DNA of 64,000 nucleotides, taken from NCBI GenBank assembly GCA_947095535.1, contig OX352773.1, forward strand, positions 744,001-808,000, in the 5' to 3' direction. The first letter of the stretch is position 1. Each line of letters opens with the position of its first letter. Positions 57,645 to 64,000 of the stretch are shown here, piece after piece. The stretch is from Poecilobothrus nobilitatus (Eukaryota > Arthropoda > Insecta > Diptera > Dolichopodidae). A model generated the notes under the pieces. The model made no database searches, was not told where the DNA came from, and saw only the letters and a list, made by a program, of their open reading frames with translations. The position numbers and the translations under genes were made by a program.

Positions 57645-57982
57645 AAATTTAAAAACTTCTAAAAAATGAATAGTATAGTTAAAAAAAATACAGCTCTATA
57701 TAAAATATAAACCACAAAGGGCACGTCAATGTCAAATAAATGACAGAGTAGCTGTGTGTTTACATGACTGATAACATTTCTATATAGTATAAGAGTGAGG
57801 AGAGATGTTATATATACGATTTATCGATTATGTAGATGTAGTGCAAATTGCTACTATATGTTTACTATATATAACAATATTTATAATGTGAAGAAAAGAA
57901 AATTAAGTTCTTCTTTCTTGAAACATCAAAGTTACAACAAACTAAAACCAATTTTTTCTTAACCGAAAAATCTTTTACAAAA
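57645..57982. other. AT-rich spacer, no gene
   Basis: Nothing supportable. Confidence 0.4.
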
Positions 57983-58610
57983 ACAAGGAAGAGTGCAGTA
58001 GAGTAGACTATGTCAACTCTGGGATACCCGTATGAACATAATATATCCTGTCTCTATATAACTTGATCATCTTTTAAACAATTTCAGATGTTTTAGTACC
58101 GACATTATAACTACCGAGATATATTTATGTAAATTTTAAATACCTAGCTTCAATAGACACTGAGTTATTCTCATTTAAACAGAGAAGCTGTATGGTAGCT
58201 ACCCGAACCTGTCGCCCCAGCACAACTAAATTTTACATGTGTTGTTGACCTATAACTCGACACGATTTTGTAAAATTTGAGACACCTAGCTTCAATAGAT
58301 ACTGATTTATTTCCATATAAAGAAAGAAGTTGTATGGCAGCTACTAACAATTTTGCAAAAGTGATGTAAAACATTTTCAGCTTCCAGCTTCCTAGCTCCT
58401 TTATTTTTTGAGTTATCGTGCGGATGGACGGACGGACGTACATTGCTTAATCGACCCACAATTCGATTCTCGATTCGATTCTGAGCCGATCCATACCTTT
58501 AACAGCATATCTAGATCGCTATATCTAGATCGACTCCTTTAAGGTGTCAGAAACGTAATGGCAAATTTATTATACCCCTGAAAATAGTTCATACGGGTAC
58601 AAAGATGAAA
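57983..58610 (+). repeat. Interspersed repeat family B, shorter copy
   Basis: It starts aaggaagagtgcagtagagt with tacccgtatgaacataat and ends gcaaatttattatacccctg with gttcatacgggta. A GGAC tract lies at 58426-58438. It lacks about 200 bp compared with 32750-33600. Confidence 0.82.
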
Positions 58611-58753
58611 ATATAATTTATTTTTATTTTCAAAAAAAAAATTGTTATATGGCAAAAAATTTTCAATTGATTTTATACTTTGCAAATGAGATAAAATTCC
58701 ATATAAGTACATATAAGACTAATCGAAAATTTTAAGCCGGGAGTTGTCTAGAC

Positions 58754-60899
58754 CAGAGCTTCCCAACCAGTGTGCTGCGAAACATTTTCGATGTGCCGTA
58801 AGATAATTGTGGATTTTTTAAAAATTTTCTTACTAATTATCTTTGAAGTGGTAAATATTGTTCGACTAATATTTACATATTAATTTTTTTTTTATTCGAA
58901 AATTCAGTAACTGAAAAAATAAAAAAAATTAAGTAGGCTCTGCAAAATCTTTGAAGAGTGAATGAATAGTCACATATCGATATTCTTCTTTTTAGTATTC
59001 AGTTTATATTTTGTGAACAGTAGTGACCAGTAACGTAAACTCTTGATTTATAATATTTCAGTTTAAAGGTAAATATAAAAATAATTTAGAAAAATATGTT
59101 TAGAAAAATATTTTGATTATATACAGCATAGATAGGAATTGCAAAGTATTTTTTGTAAAAAATCGTCAAAATTTAAATTATGGATAAATTTTTAAAAAGA
59201 AGCGATAAATCAACAGTTGTTGATATGAAACAGATTCCAAAGAAAAAAGGAAAACCAACTGCTAATAGACAATATAATGAAGAATACATCAAATTTGGTT
59301 TCTCAAATGTTGAAATTGCTGGAAGTATTCAACCTCATTGTACAATATGTCGGGAAACATTATCAAATGAAACAATGGTGCCAAGTAAACTTCAGCGACA
59401 TCTTAAAACTAGACATTCCAATTATGCTGAAAAGAGTGTTGATTTTTTTAAACGAATGCAAATTGATAATAAAAAACAAAGTATTTTTATGAATTCAGCA
59501 ACCACAGTTTCAAGACGTGCTCAAGAAGCTAGCTACAATGTTGCCAAAATAGTAGCTAAAGCTAAAAACCGCACATTATAGCTGAATCTTTAATTCTACC
59601 ATCTTGCATAGAAATTGTTCGACATATGTTTGGAGACAAAGAAGCAATAGAAATTGAAAAAGTGCCACTTTCTAATAATACAATTAGTAGGCGTATTAAC
59701 GAAATGTCTATTGACATAGAATAACCGTTAATACAAAAAATTAAATATTCAGAAATTTTTTCGATACAGGTTGATGAATCTACAGACTGTAGTAATTGTG
59801 CTCAGCTTATGGTATTTGTTCGAATTTGTGAAGAAAAAGAAATGAAAGAACATTATTTATTTTGCAAAGAACTTCCCAATCGAACAACTGGGGAAGAAAT
59901 ATTTAAAGTAATCAACGAGTATTTTGTCAATAACAATATATATTGGAAAAATTGTATTAGCTTATGTACAGATGGTGCAGCTGCAATGACAGGAACTCTT
60001 AAAGGCTTGGTGGCTAAAGTTCTCTCTGAAAATCATGAAATTCAAATAATACACTGTTTTATCCACAGGGAAGCTCTTATGTCTCAAAGTTTACCAGAAT
60101 CACGTTAAACGAAATAGTTAAAATGGTGAACGTGATTAAATCTAGGCCACTTCAATCTCGGTTATTCTCAATTTTATGCGAAGAAATGGAGTCCGAACAT
60201 CAGACTTTACTTTTTCATACTGAAGTGCGCTGGCTGTCAAGGAGAAGAGTATTGTCAAGAGTTTAGGAGGAATTAAAGAGGAATTAAAAACTTTTTTCGA
60301 GAATGACACTTTTTATCAAAAAATTTTAAAAGATAGATAACGTCTGGCTACAGAAAGTTGCGTATTTAGCTGATATATATGAACATTTTAACGAGCTTAA
60401 TCGTAAAATGCAAGGAAAAAATGAAAATATACTTAGTTGCACTGATAAAATAAATGGATTTAAGGCTAAAATTAAGCTGTGGATTAATGAAGTGAAAACT
60501 GATAAAATTTCTATGTTTAATAGGATTTCTACTTTAAATCTTGATAAGCAATTATTCAAACTTGTGGAGCAACATCTATATTTACTTGAAGAAAAGCTGC
60601 AGCATTATTTTAAATCAAATAAGTTGATTGAATTTGATTGGGTTCGAAATCCTTTTGTTTTGCCGTCTGAAGAATCTTCGCAAAACTTATCGATGAAACA
60701 AAAAGAAGAACTAATAGATTTAAAAAATGATCGTACACTTGAGCTTCAATTTTAAATGTATAACTTTATTAAAAATTTTTTTTTTTTTGCAAAACTTGAG
60801 TTTTTTTTCTATAAATATGTAATAGATTTTTTAGTGTGCCAATATATTTTTACAAAACTAGTTACCGTGCCGTAGACTGAAAAACGTTGGGAAGCACTG
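58754..60899 (+). mobile_element. hAT transposon with 8-bp target-site duplication
   Basis: Ends are CAGAGCTTCCCAACC and, at the right, the complement of CAGTGCTTCCCAACG. The flanks gtctagac at 58746-58753 and 60900-60907 are an exact 8-bp duplication. Size 2146 bp. The paralogous unoccupied unit at about 60960-61020 reads ggagttgcctaggcaatg at the site. It carries one transposase relic. Confidence 0.95.
59180..60755 (+). pseudogene. hAT transposase, Buster/ZBED type, broken
   Basis: An ATG at 59180 starts frame 1: a basic N-terminus, then a BED zinc finger (CTICRETL, then HLKTRH). The frame ends at 59581; a phase change leads to [19 protein letters not shown] lies at about 59721. Frame 59809-60108 and its surroundings have the catalytic VDESTDCSN, CTDGAAAMTG and IHREAL. 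FHTEVRWLSRRRVL follows in a further phase near 60220. The last frame (60408-60755) ends at LELQF with TAA, so the hATC dimerisation domain is missing. The enzyme would excise and insert hAT elements. Lesions at about 59580, 59721, 60108, 60265 and 60340. Confidence 0.88.
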
Positions 60900-61050
60900 G
60901 TCTAGACAATGCAACATTACGAAGCCTACTCAAGAATCCAAGTAAAAAAAATAAAATTCCATATAAGTATAAGACTAATAGAAAATTTTAAACCAGGAGT
61001 TGCCTAGGCAATGCAGCATTACGAAGCCTACTTAAGAATCCAAGTAATAT

Positions 61051-61959
61051 TGTAAAACGAAAAGCTCCTAAAATTTTCATAATAAAAGTATTTTCTATTT
61101 CTGGATACTCAGATTGGAGTTAAATTTTCCTAATTTTAAAATCCATTAATATAGATTCATAATAAATTTTGAAACGTGGTTAAAAAGGTTGAAAAACAGA
61201 TCGAAGTATAGATTCTGCTTTAGAAAAATCAGATTCGTCATTGAAATAATGTTCTTCGCAGGTTAAACAAATTAGAAAAATATCTAGGTACTTTTAAAAA
61301 AGTTTAATTTACAATTCGAATAGTACACTGAAATTTGGAAATTAATATGTTGATATAACATAATGTATTAATGTAAAAGAAAAGTCAAATAGCTTGTGCC
61401 TGTGTTGAATTTATCTATGTTGTGGGAAAAATCAAAATTATATATGTAGAATTTATATGATTAATAGGATAATTTGCCTATAGAAATTTCCTATAAGTTG
61501 GCTACCAAATATCGATAATATCATAATGTTAGAATATAAAGAAGACAATGCTTATTAATATTAAAATACTCACCATCACGTTCATTAACGGCTATGTATT
61601 CATAATTGTTGTGTAGTTTAGTTTCCGTTTCCAACGCGTCGTATTTACATATAGTACAGTCAATCTGAAAATAGTAACGTAGCAGTTAAAAGTTAAATCT
61701 CAGCCTCAGTCAATCTTAAAATAGAAACTAAGCGTCGTCAAAGTTTTTAATATTTTTAATGTTTAGTCAATATTATTCTCCTTCTAAGCAGTAATCAATG
61801 AAATATGATTCAAAATATTAATATCGCGTTTTAAGAAAAATAAATAGGTACATTGTTTCGATATGTTTTCACTTAGAATATATAGAAAACTTTGTATAAG
61901 AATATATACATACAAAGATTACTGACGCAATTTTTAGTGATATTTCATAAAATATGACT
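61051..61959. other. AT-rich stretch, no gene
   Basis: A pair of cagtcaatct.aaaatag words at about 61661 and 61708 form a small direct repeat; nothing else. Confidence 0.4.
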
Positions 61960-62340
61960 TTTGACGTAAATATCATTTAAAGGTGACATTGATTCTTTTG
62001 AAAATGTTAGAACATTTTTCAGTATTTTACTTAAACCGTTATTTTTTCGTCTACGATAGTATATAGGAACCAATATTTTACAATATAGTAAAGCATAATA
62101 ATATATTTAATATACATTTTGTTTTATCTTAATCGGTGGTTCCGTTTATGATTTTGATATGACTTTCAAAAAAAGCCTATCAATATCATTATATCACCCT
62201 ATATATCATTATACCATTAGAAACGTCTCTTCATACCCAACGGTGTACAACAAGTATGGCATTAATTGGGAAATAGCCCACTAGAGGACATAAATACGAA
62301 ATTGAAAAAACAATTTTAATAAAAAATGCAATTTCATACT
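61960..62340 (-). repeat. Inverted copy of the dispersed repeat at 8040-8470
   Basis: Matches include tcgtctacgatagtatatag, gaaacgtctcttcatac-type sequence, gtacaacaagtatgg and aatagcccactagagga, in the reverse order of the copy at 8 kb. Confidence 0.6.
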
Positions 62341-62886
62341 TTTTTTCTCATATATTTATTATGCTCTATTTTTTGCTTTCTTGTTGAAATATGTATGTAA
62401 AAATGCAATTATGATGGATTTTAGAGTTGGTTTCAAAATTATGGTTCCAATAATTTGTGTAGCGGGGCTTTGGGGGCAGCAGCCTCCACTATAAATAAAT
62501 ATTCTGGAAAAGGGAATACTTCTTGAATCTTGAATCCATTCCTAAAATCCCTCCTAATTTGGAATCTCGCATATAGTACAATATATAGCATGTAAATATT
62601 CAGATTTTGTAAGCAACTCCAAAGTTCTTACTATTTATATTTTCAGATACATATTTCAATAACATTATAGTTAATATAGTTGAAGCTGCCGCCACCAAAT
62701 CCCCGCTAAACAAATTGTTGAAATGCTGATTTTCAAACCAACTCTAAAATTCCACCTAAATCAGAATTTCACGTATTCATACATATTAGGCATAATACCT
62801 CTGAAAAAGATAAGATTTTGATCAAATAAGATATTAATTCACATTTTTATATAAAAAATTTACTTTTTTTATCATTCTAATCAAAA
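62341..62886. other. AT-rich stretch, no gene
   Basis: The word attaattcacatttttata near 62834 resembles 7679-7700. Otherwise nothing seen. Confidence 0.4.
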
Positions 62887-63660
62887 ACAAAATTTAAAAA
62901 TATAAGTTTATAGTTATGCGTTTGTTCCCTCCAGCTTTTATTTTAATTTCACAGACTTTAAAACTTATATATACTTATATTTATATATATATTTGACATA
63001 TTCAAATAAACTTTTTCAAAGAAATCTCGATTGTAACAATATAGTTTAGAAAATTACAGAAAAATTTGCTATTAAAAATTTATTTTCTACTTTTTAGTTC
63101 AAAAAAGCTGTTTTTTTAAAAAAATTTTTTATTTATTTTATTTTATTCTTTTTAGTAACGATAAATATAAGTATTAAATTGATATTTTTTTTTTCTTGTT
63201 TAATTTTGAATTTTTACAGTTGCCCTTACAGTCTATAATTATATTATTACCTGTTATAATATAGAATATATTAAATTTTTTTATTATTAATTTATTGTGG
63301 CAAAATTTTTAAAAAATTAAGAAAACGTTGCATAGCTAAATTCAAAATTTAAATAAAAATATTGCAATTTTATAATGTTCTTTATTTCCACTTAAAAATG
63401 CGACCCTTTAAAAACTTTGATTTATATCTGCCTTGTTTTTTCTTTCTTTTATAGCACGACATTTCAATATTTCTTTTTCTCTATCTGTTATGTGTGTAAA
63501 TATCAGATGTGCACATATACATAAGAAATAGCCTTTAAAAATATTTAAAACCAATCAAAGTAACATTTTTTGTTCTCTTTTTTTTTATTCGTTTTTATTT
63601 TTCTTCCAGTATTTCATTTTACTTTTTTTTCTGTTATTTAGGTACACTAAGAACTTATTT
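62887..63660 (+). repeat. Single-arm copy of the 42.8-43.66 kb sequence
   Basis: It begins with the palindrome spacer (aaatttaaaaatataagttt) and continues through the right arm and downstream module to ggtacactaagaacttattt. The left arm of the palindrome is absent. It carries the empty MITE site caatcaaagtaac at about 63552. Confidence 0.92.
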
Positions 63661-63661
63661 T

Positions 63662-64000
63662 TATACCCGTACGATAGGATCGGGTATAATAAAATTACTC
63701 CTCTGTTTGTAACACCTCGAAATAAGCGAGCTAGCTATACCTTCAAAGGTATGGATCGGATCAGAAAAAAATTCTAAGACTTTTGAGCCATGTCCGTCCG
63801 TCCGTCAGCACGCTAACTCAAATTGAAATTTACATAAAATATTCTGGGAGTAATTTGTAGGTTCCCTATTTTTTTTGGTTGAGTTTAGACCAAGCCTTAG
63901 GGTAGCTCTCGAACACCTAACTTTTAGATCCCCACATTTTTTTTGCAATAGAGCTATGAAATTTTAACTGCTGATAGATCTCACAAAAATATTAATTTTA
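63662..64000 (+). repeat. Family D (GTCC-tract) repeat, cut by the window edge
   Basis: It starts tacccgtacgataggatcgg and holds ataaaattactcctctgttt, ccttcaaaggtatggatcgg and gtccgtccgtc (63791-63804), as in 49497-49880. It appears inserted in the preceding repeat, whose sequence aagaacttattttt is interrupted. Confidence 0.85.

Larger units (their letters stand above)
58680..61050 (+). repeat. About 110-bp tandem pair, the first unit split by a hAT element
   Basis: One unit is 58690-58753 joined to 60908-60955; the other is 60956-61048. Both carry aaaattccatataagta, gactaat.gaaaatttta, ggagttg.ctag.c, gcaacattacgaagcctact and aagaatccaagtaa. The second serves as an empty site for the hAT insertion. 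Confidence 0.88.

Noticed and set aside
59277..59492. Second frame inside the hAT transposase
   Set aside because: Shadow of the BED-finger frame.

Overview
The window is transposon-dense, very AT-rich nuclear DNA of an insect, most likely a higher fly (Brachycera). This rests on the set of families seen, which is inference: a P-superfamily transposase, an errantivirus-type env, Polinton, Helitron/Helentron, Buster-like hAT, jockey/CR1-type LINEs, and many short repeats carrying (GTCC)n/(GGAC)n tracts like the dipteran mini-me/DINE-1 group. I found no host protein-coding gene, rRNA, true tRNA or CRISPR. Every recognisable coding region belongs to a mobile element, and almost all are broken by stops, frameshifts, truncation or nested insertions. 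Layout: 1-1009 (-) N-terminal part of a Polinton-type DNA polymerase B running off the left edge; 2.5-6.3 kb a 5'-truncated Ty3/Gypsy pol; 8.9-11.95 kb a Helitron-type helicase split by a LINE and followed by an almost identical 850-bp tandem duplication; 12-23 kb noncoding repeats, minisatellites and small LINE relics; 23.4-26.75 kb the 3' half of an errantivirus (integrase, env, LTR) with a SINE in it; 27.6-30.1 kb a LINE related to the 9.5-kb one; 30.5-32.7 kb a P-element transposase relic with a THAP domain and a preserved intron; 34.1-41.4 kb nested LINEs on the minus strand; 42.5-45 kb a long palindrome, tandem modules and a 433-bp MITE; 47.2-53.2 kb a large imperfect inverted repeat holding a 2.2-kb non-autonomous Helitron; 54.5-57.6 kb a gag-like ORF, a TA-flanked MITE, a SINE and a Gypsy RNase H relic; 58.75-60.9 kb a complete-ended hAT element with an 8-bp target duplication; 62-64 kb further copies of repeats seen earlier. 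The genes do not form a pathway; their relations are stratigraphic. Several insertions can be ordered because empty or paralogous sites occur in the same window: the MITE at 44.2 kb, the hAT at 58.75 kb, the SINE copies with target duplications, and the Helitron inside the inverted repeat. The strongest leads are: a five-copy tRNA-derived SINE family of about 190 bp with a structured body; a recent tandem duplication carrying LINE 3' end plus helicase end; a repeat intact at 53.4 kb whose two halves flank the P-element relic; and the 47-53 kb inverted repeat. I see fossils of known superfamilies and possible new families, but no convincing new functional system.
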